This document shows, piece after piece, positions 36,760 through 47,906 of a stretch of 64,000 bases of DNA (positions are counted from its first letter, which is position 1; the number at the start of each line of letters is the position of its first letter). The DNA is from Jingyaoa shaoxingensis (lineage in GTDB: Bacteria > Bacillota > Clostridia > Lachnospirales > Lachnospiraceae): NCBI RefSeq assembly GCF_014385005.1, contig NZ_JACRSZ010000001.1, positions 682,001 to 746,000 of the forward strand, given 5' to 3'. The notes beneath the pieces were generated by a model, which saw nothing but the letters and a program-made list of their open reading frames with translations, ran no database searches and was not told the DNA's origin. A program made the translations under genes and the position numbers.

Positions 36760-37746
36760 CTAATATCTCTGGTCTTCCAGATTCATAATGACTTCCAGGT
36801 TTGCCCATTCGTAGTCATTTAATAAAGCATCCACGTTGTCATAGCGTGGTACATACCATGTCTTTGTTGCAAAATAGTCAATCCATTTCTGGGTTGTAAA
36901 GATTCTGCCGTGACGGGCAAAAATCTCATTTCTCAGTTTCGCCAGATCCTCCGAAGACCAGTCACTGATCTCATCTTCTGAAATATAACGTGAATCAATA
37001 TCATACATCATGTAGCTGTCATCGTATGCTGAAGGATTGCTGCCTGATGATCCGCCTGAACTGCTTCCGTCATCGATATTGATACCATCGGAGGATCCGC
37101 TGCCGGAAGAACTTCCTCCTGACGAATTACTTCCTGATGTACTTCCACCTGATGTACTGCCGGAAGAACTGCTTCCTGAGCCTGAGCTGTGATAGCCATC
37201 GCCATCCCAGTAGCCACCCTGTCCGTCATAATAAGCACCGTCTGCAGAATAATATCCGCCCCAGCGGTCATGATAGAGTCCACGGTCATCATAATAACCG
37301 CCTTCGCTCTCATTATAGAACTTACCGTCTGAACTGTAATAATCACTGGATGAAAAATCTGTGGATGCTCCGTCTTCTGAAGCAGAGCCGCTTCCTGATG
37401 TGCTGCTATCCTGAGACGAAGCATCCGTTACCGTTCCTTCATCTCCAGCCGTATTCTCACCGGACTGTTCGGATTCTGTTGTACTGTCAGACTTTTTCGT
37501 ATCTTTTTTTGTTGTATCTGACTTTGGCTTTACCGTAAATGAGTCTTTGGTAGCCGCAAATTTTTCTACTGTAAGTGGCTGTTCTGTTTCTTTTTCATTT
37601 ACTGCCACTTCACTTCCCTGCTCCGTATTGTTGCTGCGATCTATCAGTGATAATCCGGTCTGTGTCACAAAGGCACTGCCGCCTGCTGCCAGTACTGTCG
37701 CACCTGCAACCGCAAGGATTGTAGTTAATTTCCTCTTATTAGACAT
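36760..37746 (-). CDS. secreted or surface YARHG-domain protein
   Basis: This 328-residue protein has an N-terminal signal or anchor helix (about 7-30) and a Lys/Ser/Thr linker. A Tyr/Gly repeat region follows (about 130-190, with GGYYDDRGLYHDRWGGYY and similar units), then a Gly/Ser-rich spacer (190-235). It ends in a YARHG domain (about 262-328), where LRNEIFARHGRIF and the TKTWYVPRYDN segment are diagnostic. YARHG domains are extracellular and of unknown ligand. The gene lies in the envelope cluster with an AGGTGAGG ribosome site. Confidence 0.85.
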   Translation of the reverse strand: MSNKRKLTTILAVAGATVLAAGGSAFVTQTGLSLIDRSNNTEQGSEVAVNEKETEQPLTVEKFAATKDSFTVKPKSDTTKKDTKKSDSTTESEQSGENTAGDEGTVTDASSQDSSTSGSGSASEDGASTDFSSSDYYSSDGKFYNESEGGYYDDRGLYHDRWGGYYSADGAYYDGQGGYWDGDGYHSSGSGSSSSGSTSGGSTSGSNSSGGSSSGSGSSDGINIDDGSSSGGSSGSNPSAYDDSYMMYDIDSRYISEDEISDWSSEDLAKLRNEIFARHGRIFTTQKWIDYFATKTWYVPRYDNVDALLNDYEWANLEVIMNLEDQRY

Positions 37747-37797
37747 TTTTCCTCACCTCTTGGTAAGGATCATAACACATCATTTTTGAATTGTCCA

Positions 37798-40590
37798 TCA
37801 GTTATGCCGTTTTGACTTTAAGAAAATTGCCCACAATGCCGTAATTACAGCTATTCCGGCAAGAATTTTCCTGTTTTTCCCTTCTGTGCTTTTCCGTCTG
37901 CCGTAAGACAGGATTCCTGCTTTTCTTTCGGACTGCGCTGCAACATTTTCTCCCTGCCTGCTCATGGAATTTGTCACTTTCTGACCAGTTTCCTGTTGTA
38001 TCTTCATACTTCCTGCAAGTGATGGTGCTTCCATCTGATCATTCAGCCAGAAATACTGATCCCCTGTATCTGTCTTATTTCCTGCTCTGTCCTGTGCAGC
38101 AACACGGATCCTCTGCCACTTTTCTGCTTTCTTCAACGAAATTGTCTGTTCTTCCCGATTATTCTTATGTATCACTTCTCCATTGAGCCACACCGTCACT
38201 TCCTGCAGTGCCAGATTATCTCTGCACTCCAGTTGTACCTCTTTTGCCGATTCCCGGTAAATACCATTTTCTTCCATGCCACACAGAAGAATTTCCGGCC
38301 CACTCCGGTCTACCGCAAATTCTATTTTCTGTTTTCGCATTCGATTATCACTGGCATTCTCTGCCTTGTCTTCGCTGGAACAGATCAAATAATACATTCC
38401 TTCTTCTTCAAAGCAGCCAGATGATATCGTATAGCAATATTCCTTCCAGCTCTGGTCGTCCCCGGATTTTCTCACAGTATAGTCTCTGTCTTTTACAAGT
38501 TTCCTTGTTTCCCCTTCATGTCCCAGCAAGATTTCAGATTCTGTCAGATGATCTACATTCACCTCATACACTTTCATATCTGTGGAATCTGGCAGATAAT
38601 AATGACTGATCCGTTTCTGTGTCTGCTGATCCAGATAATATACCGATCCAAATCGGTTTACAGAAAAACTGATTTCTCTGTTACTGCGATTTCCTGCCAG
38701 ATCCTGCGTCTCTGCCCGTAATGTATATACATCATCCCATGATCTTTCTTCCGGCAGGTTCTTCATCTGAAATCTGGCTGTTCCATCTGTGGATTCCAAT
38801 TTCTCCCACTGTATTTGACGATCTCCTCCCTGAAAACCGGTCAGAATCAGGCTGATCTGTGTGGTATCCAGATTTGCATCCCGTATGATACATACCGGCT
38901 CTATCTGGTGACGATTGGCACTTCCGGATATTACATTTTCAAATTGTATATCTGGCACAGTATAATCCACCACAATTTCTCCGGTAGATTGAAATCTCAC
39001 ATTTCCCACGTAGTCTTCCAGTCTGCACCATACTTTGCAGACACCTTCACAATCCAGAACCAGCTCTTTTCCTTCACTCCATTTATCTTCCTGAAGACTG
39101 TAGAGTTCTTCTCCTGTCAGTTCCCGTTCCTCATCATAGGCCGCATAAAGTTCTGCTTTTTTCACTCCGCTTCCACTGTCGCTGATATGCGTACAGGAAA
39201 CAGTTGTTTCACAATTTCGATAATATCTTTCTTCGGAAGAAACTTCCTTTCCGTCCAGTGCCCAGTCAGATTCCGGGGCACTCCCATCCACATGCCATGT
39301 GATGCTCCGTACCTGTGATTCTGCCAGAATTTCTCCCTGACTGCTCCTTTGCGTAAGCGTAAATTCTGCTGTTCCATCTCCATAAATCTTTCCAATCTGT
39401 GTACCATCCGTAAAACCGTTTCCATCTACAGGTACAACCCTCAGCATTTCATCCTTCCGAATCCACAGCTTTCCGTCTTCCCCCTGCCAGAGCGCTTTTT
39501 CATCCTGGCATTGTATTTTATAATCCAGAGTTCCCATTACAGCGGGAGCAGAAAGGATCACATCTCCACCTGAAACAGCATGGCTTTCTTCTATATTAAA
39601 AATGTAATTCGCAGTCGGATTGCCGGAGATCGTTCCATCTTTTTTTCTTTTGGGCACAATCGCATTTACGTAGCAAATCTCCTTTCCGTTTTGATACATC
39701 GGACTGGTCTTCTGCAATACGTCCTCATCAATCTCCAGTTCCGGAAAAACAAACCCTTCCGGTACGCTTCCATTCTTACAGTCCTCTTCCAGGAAACCAC
39801 TCACTATCATATGTTCTTCCTGATCAAACACCAGATTCGAAATCTGGTTCTCTGAATAATAAGGTTTTTTTGCATTACTGATTGTAATTTGCAAAGGTCT
39901 TGGCAAAATTGTTACCGTTAACGGCTCTTGCACATCTTCTTCTATTACATACTCTTCACTTCCTGTTCCTTCCAGTGTAATTGCGGTCTCCACAGGCCAG
40001 ATTCCAACATCTTTCTCCTTTGCCGTTCCGATTATGGTCAGTCCCATTCCTTCTGGCAATCCGATAACTTCTGCCTCTACTTCTACATCTGCGGTCCCGT
40101 CATAATATCTGCTTTCTTCCACCAAATGTATATTTGACACCCTGATTTTCTTCTCGCCAGCTTCTGATTCTGTTTCTTCCTCCTGTTGTTCTTCTGTCTG
40201 CTGCCCGTTTCCATGCATTCCTGTTATTCCGTCTGATTCATCTCCCGCAGCATCTTTCCAGCCTGAATTATCAACCCATCCATTATCCGTTGCTTCATTA
40301 TCCCACCACTCCAGCTTCCCATATTCTGTATCATCTGTTGATTCAGATCCGTATTCTTCCTTTTCCTCATTCTTCCCTGTTTCACTTTCTGCATCTTTTC
40401 CACTGTTCTCTGTTCCCCACCACTCGTCATAATCCCATTCACCTTCAGTCTGTCCATAGTCCTCTGATTCCTGTCCGTCCACTTCCTCCGACCATCCGGG
40501 CCAGATCATCTGTGTCGTTTCCATTCCATCAGCCACAATTCCCAGCACTGCCCACATTCCAAGTGCTGCCAATGGTTCTAATTTTCTCAT
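37798..40590 (-). CDS. large Ig-like surface protein with C-terminal membrane anchor
   Basis: This 930-residue protein has a short hydrophobic start, an acidic Glu/Asp/Trp-rich region (about 30-145), and then a series of beta-rich Ig-like units. Units around residues 440-560, 560-660 and 740-840 share phrases such as DSGSGVKKAELYA, DLAGNRSNREISF and DRAGNKTD, typical of bacterial Ig-like repeats. It ends with a basic stretch, a hydrophobic helix (ILAGIAVITALWAIFL) and KSKRHN, a membrane anchor rather than an LPxTG sorting signal. It is probably the sensor or adhesin of the cluster. Its ligand is unknown. Confidence 0.8.
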   Translation of the reverse strand: MRKLEPLAALGMWAVLGIVADGMETTQMIWPGWSEEVDGQESEDYGQTEGEWDYDEWWGTENSGKDAESETGKNEEKEEYGSESTDDTEYGKLEWWDNEATDNGWVDNSGWKDAAGDESDGITGMHGNGQQTEEQQEEETESEAGEKKIRVSNIHLVEESRYYDGTADVEVEAEVIGLPEGMGLTIIGTAKEKDVGIWPVETAITLEGTGSEEYVIEEDVQEPLTVTILPRPLQITISNAKKPYYSENQISNLVFDQEEHMIVSGFLEEDCKNGSVPEGFVFPELEIDEDVLQKTSPMYQNGKEICYVNAIVPKRKKDGTISGNPTANYIFNIEESHAVSGGDVILSAPAVMGTLDYKIQCQDEKALWQGEDGKLWIRKDEMLRVVPVDGNGFTDGTQIGKIYGDGTAEFTLTQRSSQGEILAESQVRSITWHVDGSAPESDWALDGKEVSSEERYYRNCETTVSCTHISDSGSGVKKAELYAAYDEERELTGEELYSLQEDKWSEGKELVLDCEGVCKVWCRLEDYVGNVRFQSTGEIVVDYTVPDIQFENVISGSANRHQIEPVCIIRDANLDTTQISLILTGFQGGDRQIQWEKLESTDGTARFQMKNLPEERSWDDVYTLRAETQDLAGNRSNREISFSVNRFGSVYYLDQQTQKRISHYYLPDSTDMKVYEVNVDHLTESEILLGHEGETRKLVKDRDYTVRKSGDDQSWKEYCYTISSGCFEEEGMYYLICSSEDKAENASDNRMRKQKIEFAVDRSGPEILLCGMEENGIYRESAKEVQLECRDNLALQEVTVWLNGEVIHKNNREEQTISLKKAEKWQRIRVAAQDRAGNKTDTGDQYFWLNDQMEAPSLAGSMKIQQETGQKVTNSMSRQGENVAAQSERKAGILSYGRRKSTEGKNRKILAGIAVITALWAIFLKSKRHN

Positions 40591-40623
40591 GCTCTTTTCC
40601 TTCTTTCCGATCCTTCGATATTC

Positions 40624-41493
40624 TCACATCTGATACACTCGCCGCATCATCTCCCGCACTTCTTGTTCATCAGCCAGTAATCTGTCTTTTATTTCCTGCA
40701 TCCGCCTGTGCTGTTCAGGCACCTGTTCCAGTTCACTGTTCATCTTCTCCAGAAGTTCTTCTTCCTCTTTTTGTCCGATTCCGGTCTCTTTCAGTTCCAC
40801 CATATAGTGCTTCCAGACTGCCAGTGTTTCTTTCCAGAGCATAAGCCTCGTCATGCCTATCTGATCTCCCTGTTTTTCCAACATTTGTTTCTGATCTTCC
40901 CAGTATAAGAGGAACAATCCGTCATTTTCTCCTGTTTCGTCGTATTTTTTCCATTTTTCCCGGTTCTGTCCAAGTTTCCCATACAGTATACTTTTTTCAT
41001 ATAATTCAGTGTCACCACAGACTTCCTCCGGTATCTTCGTTACCTTTTGAAACCACTGCGCCGCATCCTTTTTTCCCCGGATACTCTGATCATAATACCA
41101 GCAGGTAATACCTGATTCATACGCTACTTTCTGATACTCTTCCGGATTCTTTTGCAAAATCTGTTCCAGATTCTCCCGCCATCCTTCTGGTATTTCTTTC
41201 CATATTTTTCGGTACTCCCGTGCTTCCTCCTCATCCAGCAGGGCATCTTCCTGAAATGTATACAGTAATTCCAGATAACCTTCTGCCCGTTCCGGATAAG
41301 CCAGGATTAGTTTTTTTAATGTCTCCTGTTTTTTTCTTCCATTTAACAGTCTGGCATCCGCCAGTTCACTCTCATATTGATCTCTTATCCAGTTCTGTCG
41401 AATCTGTTCACTGCCAAGTGCCCCAGCTTTTATCAATATTCCTACTGTCACCAGAAAGAGACCGATCTGTATGCGTTTCTGGTTCTGTATCAA
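40624..41493 (-). CDS. membrane-anchored helical (TPR-like) protein, likely kinase partner or extension
   Basis: The frame opens with a TTG and only a weak ribosome site, followed by a transmembrane helix (about 9-27) and some 255 residues of helical, Glu/Lys-rich sequence suggestive of TPR-like repeats (ETLKKLILAYPERAEGYLELLYTF). The frame has no stop upstream through the slippery A-tracts at the end of the kinase gene. A -1 shift there would therefore fuse kinase, membrane helix and repeats into one protein of about 510 residues, a common architecture for bacterial Ser/Thr kinases. Separate translation from TTG is the alternative. Confidence 0.7.
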   Translation of the reverse strand: MIQNQKRIQIGLFLVTVGILIKAGALGSEQIRQNWIRDQYESELADARLLNGRKKQETLKKLILAYPERAEGYLELLYTFQEDALLDEEEAREYRKIWKEIPEGWRENLEQILQKNPEEYQKVAYESGITCWYYDQSIRGKKDAAQWFQKVTKIPEEVCGDTELYEKSILYGKLGQNREKWKKYDETGENDGLFLLYWEDQKQMLEKQGDQIGMTRLMLWKETLAVWKHYMVELKETGIGQKEEEELLEKMNSELEQVPEQHRRMQEIKDRLLADEQEVREMMRRVYQM

Positions 41494-41510
41494 TCTCAGA
41501 GTGTTGCGTA

Positions 41511-42167
41511 TTATTTTCCTTTTTTTCTTTTCGCTTCCTTTTTTGACTTCATCATCTGATCTGCCAATTTTCGCATTTTACGGCTCTGGCAGTATTCTCC
41601 CAGAATCTCCATCAGTTTACCAAAACTGTAATCGTCCTCTGTCTCATCCTGAAAAAGCTCTCCCCTTCTGTATTCCGGTGTTCCGATACGTTTTCCTCTG
41701 CTGCCGCTTCGGATCAGAGATCCCATATCCACCAAAATAATACGTTCCTTCTGCACAATCAGATTATCCGGCTTCAAATCCCCGTAAAATACCGGTGGAT
41801 CCTGGCTGTGAAGCCAGGTAAGTACATGTTCAATCTGTATACACCAGGAGGCAGCCTTCTGTACAGACAGTCTCCGTCCCTTTTTCATATATTCTGCAAG
41901 CGTCTCTCCTTCGATATATTCCGTCACAATCCACACCATCTCTTCATTTTCCAGAATATCCACAATCTCAGGAAGACCTGAGCACCTCAGTGTTTTCCAC
42001 ACCTCAATACTCTCTCTTGAAAAACAGAGACCTTCTTTATTCAGTTCTTTTACTGCATAAAATCGAAACAATTTTTCATGAAACGCCAGATACACACTGC
42101 CTTCACTTCCTTTTCCGAGGAAACGCAGTATCTTGTATCTGCCATCCAGCCAGGTTCCAGGTTCCAG
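41511..42167 (-). CDS. Hanks-type Ser/Thr protein kinase, probable CTG start
   Basis: The domain is complete only if translation begins upstream of the first GTG (42095). A CTG at 42165-42167 stands seven bases after AAGGAGG and gives (M)EPGTWLDGRYKILRFLG, the usual kinase opening. Visible motifs are GKGSEGSVYLA (glycine loop), AVKEL (catalytic Lys), FYGDLKPDN (catalytic Asp, with Tyr-Gly for the usual His-Arg), DMG for DFG, and GTPEYRRGE. The 218-residue product is short and lacks a membrane segment. The in-frame stop upstream lies in the terminal repeat of a MITE-like element, so insertion may have removed an original start. It could be functional or a damaged gene. Confidence 0.72.
   Translation of the reverse strand: MEPGTWLDGRYKILRFLGKGSEGSVYLAFHEKLFRFYAVKELNKEGLCFSRESIEVWKTLRCSGLPEIVDILENEEMVWIVTEYIEGETLAEYMKKGRRLSVQKAASWCIQIEHVLTWLHSQDPPVFYGDLKPDNLIVQKERIILVDMGSLIRSGSRGKRIGTPEYRRGELFQDETEDDYSFGKLMEILGEYCQSRKMRKLADQMMKSKKEAKRKKGK
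41520..41544 (-). promoter_or_regulatory. candidate -1 frameshift site at the kinase 3' end
   Basis: Two slippery heptamers are correctly phased in the kinase frame: A AAA AAG (41544-41538) and A AAA AAA (41526-41520). An AAGGAAG Shine-Dalgarno-like sequence lies just before the second. The -1 frame is open from both into the downstream helical protein. Confidence 0.55.
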
Positions 42168-42174
42168 ATTGCCC

Positions 42175-42181
42175 CCTCCTT
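42175..42181 (-). promoter_or_regulatory. ribosome site deciding the kinase CTG start
   Basis: AAGGAGG on the minus strand is spaced seven bases from the CTG at 42167. No ATG, GTG or TTG in the kinase frame lies between it and the domain. Confidence 0.6.
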
Positions 42182-42202
42182 CCAGTGCATAAAATATGAT
42201 AT

Positions 42203-42336
42203 CTGTTCAGTACCTTCACAGATACGAAGCCAAAATTCAATAAAATCGCCTTTGGCGATGGAATTTTGGCATGCAGCCTTCTGGATTTTGGCATATGCAT
42301 GCTAAAACACCTCGCGGGACAGTGGGTTCTGAACAG
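42203..42336. repeat. full-length MITE-like element
   Basis: The 134-bp element has near-perfect 12-base inverted ends, CTGTTCAGTACC and GGTTCTGAACAG (one mismatch), and no coding capacity. Its interior has ATTTTGGCAT-type short repeats. Fragments of the same family occur at 27735-27792 and 33446-33468. Confidence 0.7.
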
Positions 42337-42478
42337 TTACAAAATATGTTCTTTTGTAGTTCTTCATAGTAGGAATCATTGGCGAACGCCATGATAAAAT
42401 TCTCAGATTTGAATTGATATTATTGTAGTCCATGTAGATGGATTTGTCCATTAGGAATGTTGCACAAATTTTTAGCAT
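42302..42478 (-). CDS. short ORF, possible gene remnant
   Basis: A 58-codon frame begins MLKICATFLMDKSIYMDYNN and ends inside the MITE-like element. It has no ribosome site. The frame is open further upstream to the edge of the 188-bp palindrome, so it may be a piece of a gene cut by both elements, or chance. I recognise no family. Confidence 0.2.
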   Translation of the reverse strand: MLKICATFLMDKSIYMDYNNINSNLRILSWRSPMIPTMKNYKRTYFVTVQNPLSREVF

Positions 42479-42523
42479 GGCAACATATGATTTAAGCTTT
42501 GTATTATTATATATAGTATTAAA

Positions 42524-42711
42524 ATCCGCAAAATCAGTATGACTGTCGACATAATGGCAGCTGTGTTTTCGTGATGACGCAGCGTGCGAACTGTACCTGC
42601 GCAGCTGTCTGAGCCGCTTTATGCGGCGAATTTCGCGAAGCAGGTACTAATCGGTGCACACGAGTCATAGAAAACACGCGTATTATGCGACAGTCATACT
42701 ATTTTGCGGAT
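42524..42711. repeat. 188-bp near-perfect palindrome
   Basis: The ends ATCCGCAAAAT and ATTTTGCGGAT begin two arms of about 80 bases that pair with small bulges, for example AGTATGACTGTCG with CGACAGTCATACT and GTACCTGC with GCAGGTAC. The arms close on GCCGC/GCGGC. It lies 24 bases past the argS stop. It could be a mobile palindromic element or a long structured RNA; no coding sequence is seen in it. Confidence 0.7.
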
Positions 42712-42735
42712 CTATTAAAAAATTACTCTCTCTTT

Positions 42736-44502
42736 TTACATTCTCTCCGGTGCATCGAATCCCAGCACTCCGATACAGCTTTCCAGTACGTCTCTGCACA
42801 GTACCAGTAATCTGATCCAGGATGCTTTCTGCTGTTCATCTTCTTCGGATAAGATCTTTGTTTCATGGTAGAAACGGTTGAATGCATTTGCCAAGTCGTA
42901 GATGTAGGAGCAGATCTTGTGTGGTGCCATTTCTTCGAAAGCATTTTCCATCACACTGTTGAACTTGCCTGCTTCCAGCATCAGTGCTTTTTCGCTGGCA
43001 TTTGCCGGTACACCGATCTGTCCGCTGCTGATATCATTGCCTGCTGCCTGATATTTGTTCAGGATGGACTTGATACGTACGATGGTGTACAGAATATATG
43101 GGCCTGTGTTTCCTTCAAAAGAAGTGAAACGGTCGATATCAAATACATAATCCTTGGAAGCCTGATTGGACAGGTCACCATATTTGATGGCTGCCAGCCC
43201 TACGATTCTTGCAGTCTCTTTTGCTTCTTCCGGATCAATCTCATGGTTGTCCATGATCTTGCGGTACATCTCTTCATTGATCTCACTGATCAGATTCTCC
43301 AGACGCATGACTCCACCGTCACGTGTCTTAAACGGCTTGCCGTCTTTTCCATTCATCGTACCGAATCCCAGCCAGGATAATCTGGTATCATCCTTTACCA
43401 GTCCGGTCTTTCTTGCGCAGCGGAATACCTGAATAAAGTGCATCTCCTGACGCTTATCTGTTACGTACTGGATCTGATCCGGCTGGTACAGCTTCATACG
43501 TTCTACAATGGTCGCAAGGTCTGTTGTCGCATACAGAGATGCTCCGTCAGATTTTACAATGATGCATGGCGGTACTTCCTTGGTATCTGTCTCTTCTTTC
43601 ACGTCTACCACATAAGCGCCCTGATCTTCATGGGCAAAGCCGTCATCTTTCATCTTCTGTACCATGTCAGGGATATATGGCTGTGCATCAGACTCACCCT
43701 TCCACAAATCAAAGGATACATCCAGCTTGCCATAGTTCTTCTTCAGGTCGGTCACAGATACCTTCATGATATGATTCCACAATGCACGGTATCCCGGTTT
43801 GCCAATCTGAAGCTGCTTCGTTGCTTCCAATGCTTCTTCTTTATAGCTTTCATCTTCTTTGGACTTCTTGCTGGCAGTCGGATAGATCTCTTCCAGATCG
43901 CTGATGGTAAATGGTGCTTCTTCCGGATATTCTCCGGTATAATCATCCTGGAAATAAACAAGGTCTGGCTGACGCTTCTGTAATTCGGTAATAATCAGTC
44001 CCATCTGCAGACCCCAGTCTCCCAGATGTACATCACCGATGACTTCATGTCCCATGAAACGTCCCATTCTCTTTAAGCTCTCACCAATAATCGCAGAACG
44101 TAAATGTCCCACATGAAGCGGCTTTGCCACATTGGCTCCGCCGTAATCAATCACAATCTTCTTCGGCTCTTTTGCCTTTTCTACGGACAGATCCCTGTCT
44201 GCCTGCATCTTCCGGAGATAGTCTGCCAGAAATGCTCCGGAAACCTTCATATTAATAAATCCCGGATTTACTGCGGTCACTTCTTCAAACATGGTGCTTT
44301 CTGACAGATTCGCTACCACATCATTGGCAATCATAATCGGTGCTTTTTTATATTGTTTTGCAGCAGCCATGGCTCCGTTACACTGGTATTCACATAAATC
44401 CGGACGGTTGGACAGTGATACTCTGGCAAGGGAAGCATCGTATCCGGCCTTTTCAAATGCCGGAACCAGCTCCTGTGCAATCAGATCTAACAGTTTTTTC
44501 AT
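42736..44502 (-). CDS. argS: arginyl-tRNA synthetase
   Basis: I use the ATG at 44502 with GAGG nine bases ahead; a GTG 15 bases upstream is possible. The 588-residue class I enzyme charges tRNA-Arg. The N-terminal Add1 domain (about 1-110) is followed by the HIGH-type motif KPLHVGHLRSAIIGESLKR, the DVHLGDWGLQMG block and GASLYATTDLATI. The KMSKS loop is replaced by the ArgRS-typical FKTRDGGVMRL. A C-terminal DALR anticodon domain follows (FYHETKILSEEDEQQKASWIRLL). It is apparently a single gene. Confidence 0.97.
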   Translation of the reverse strand: MKKLLDLIAQELVPAFEKAGYDASLARVSLSNRPDLCEYQCNGAMAAAKQYKKAPIMIANDVVANLSESTMFEEVTAVNPGFINMKVSGAFLADYLRKMQADRDLSVEKAKEPKKIVIDYGGANVAKPLHVGHLRSAIIGESLKRMGRFMGHEVIGDVHLGDWGLQMGLIITELQKRQPDLVYFQDDYTGEYPEEAPFTISDLEEIYPTASKKSKEDESYKEEALEATKQLQIGKPGYRALWNHIMKVSVTDLKKNYGKLDVSFDLWKGESDAQPYIPDMVQKMKDDGFAHEDQGAYVVDVKEETDTKEVPPCIIVKSDGASLYATTDLATIVERMKLYQPDQIQYVTDKRQEMHFIQVFRCARKTGLVKDDTRLSWLGFGTMNGKDGKPFKTRDGGVMRLENLISEINEEMYRKIMDNHEIDPEEAKETARIVGLAAIKYGDLSNQASKDYVFDIDRFTSFEGNTGPYILYTIVRIKSILNKYQAAGNDISSGQIGVPANASEKALMLEAGKFNSVMENAFEEMAPHKICSYIYDLANAFNRFYHETKILSEEDEQQKASWIRLLVLCRDVLESCIGVLGFDAPERM

Positions 44503-44576
44503 CTTAAACTTCCTCACTTCTCTTTAACTCTGATATTTCATTATACCGATAAATACCATGGTTTTCAATAGGTGTT

Positions 44577-47143
<2,567 letters not shown>

Positions 47144-47906
47144 CCTCGCATCTCCTTACTTCTGTTTGTAAAGCGGACATTCGCAATCCGCGTTCAAAAG
47201 GCTGTACCACTCTTTGCTCAATTCCAGGTTCGATAGCTGCATAAGCAGATAACAGATACAGTGCCATTCCCGGTATCAGCAATATCAGAGAAAACGGTAC
47301 CGCCAGCAGCATAAATCCTGCAAATACCAGACTCTCCGCCATAAAAATTAGGCTTCTTTTCCACTCTGCCAACGCCAGAATCCATGCATTCTGGAGAAGC
47401 TGTCTCACCGAAAGTTCCAGCATGGAAGCCTGTACAAAATACCATCCGGATACCGTCAGTGTCACAAGTATCACACCTGTTCCCACGCCAAGCAGGAGAC
47501 TTTGTATGGAACTTCCTGTGAAATTGCCCGCCAGACTCATCAGATAGTAACCATAAAATCCTAAAATGCCCAAAAGCAGCCCTGCCGGAAGATGCTTCCA
47601 GAGACTGCTCTTAAATTCCTTCCAGTAATCAGAAAGGTCAAATCCATATCCATTCCGGAACATTTTTCCAAGATAGGCATTCTGCGCACACAGCGCAGCC
47701 GGAATGGTCACTACCGGGATGCAGCAGAGCAGAAACAGAAATTCAGACAGACAGAGTTTCCCTGTATAATTCCAGCACAGGTACAACACCCGCGCCGGTC
47801 CTCCCCTTGGAGTCTCTTTCTCTCTGTCATTGTTGCCGAAATACCAGTCGGCTATCTTTTTTCCATATCCGCTCATGCTTTTCCCTCTTTACTCCGTTCA
47901 CTCACA

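Noticed and set aside
37008..37424. Second minus-strand ORF overlapping the YARHG gene
   Set aside because: It is an alternate frame of the Gly/Tyr/Ser repeats; the YARHG frame has the signal peptide, ribosome site and domain.
42560..42660. Hammerhead-like core (GATGA ... GAA) in the palindrome
   Set aside because: The required CTGATGA and GAAA core residues and a cleavage triplet at the right places are not present.
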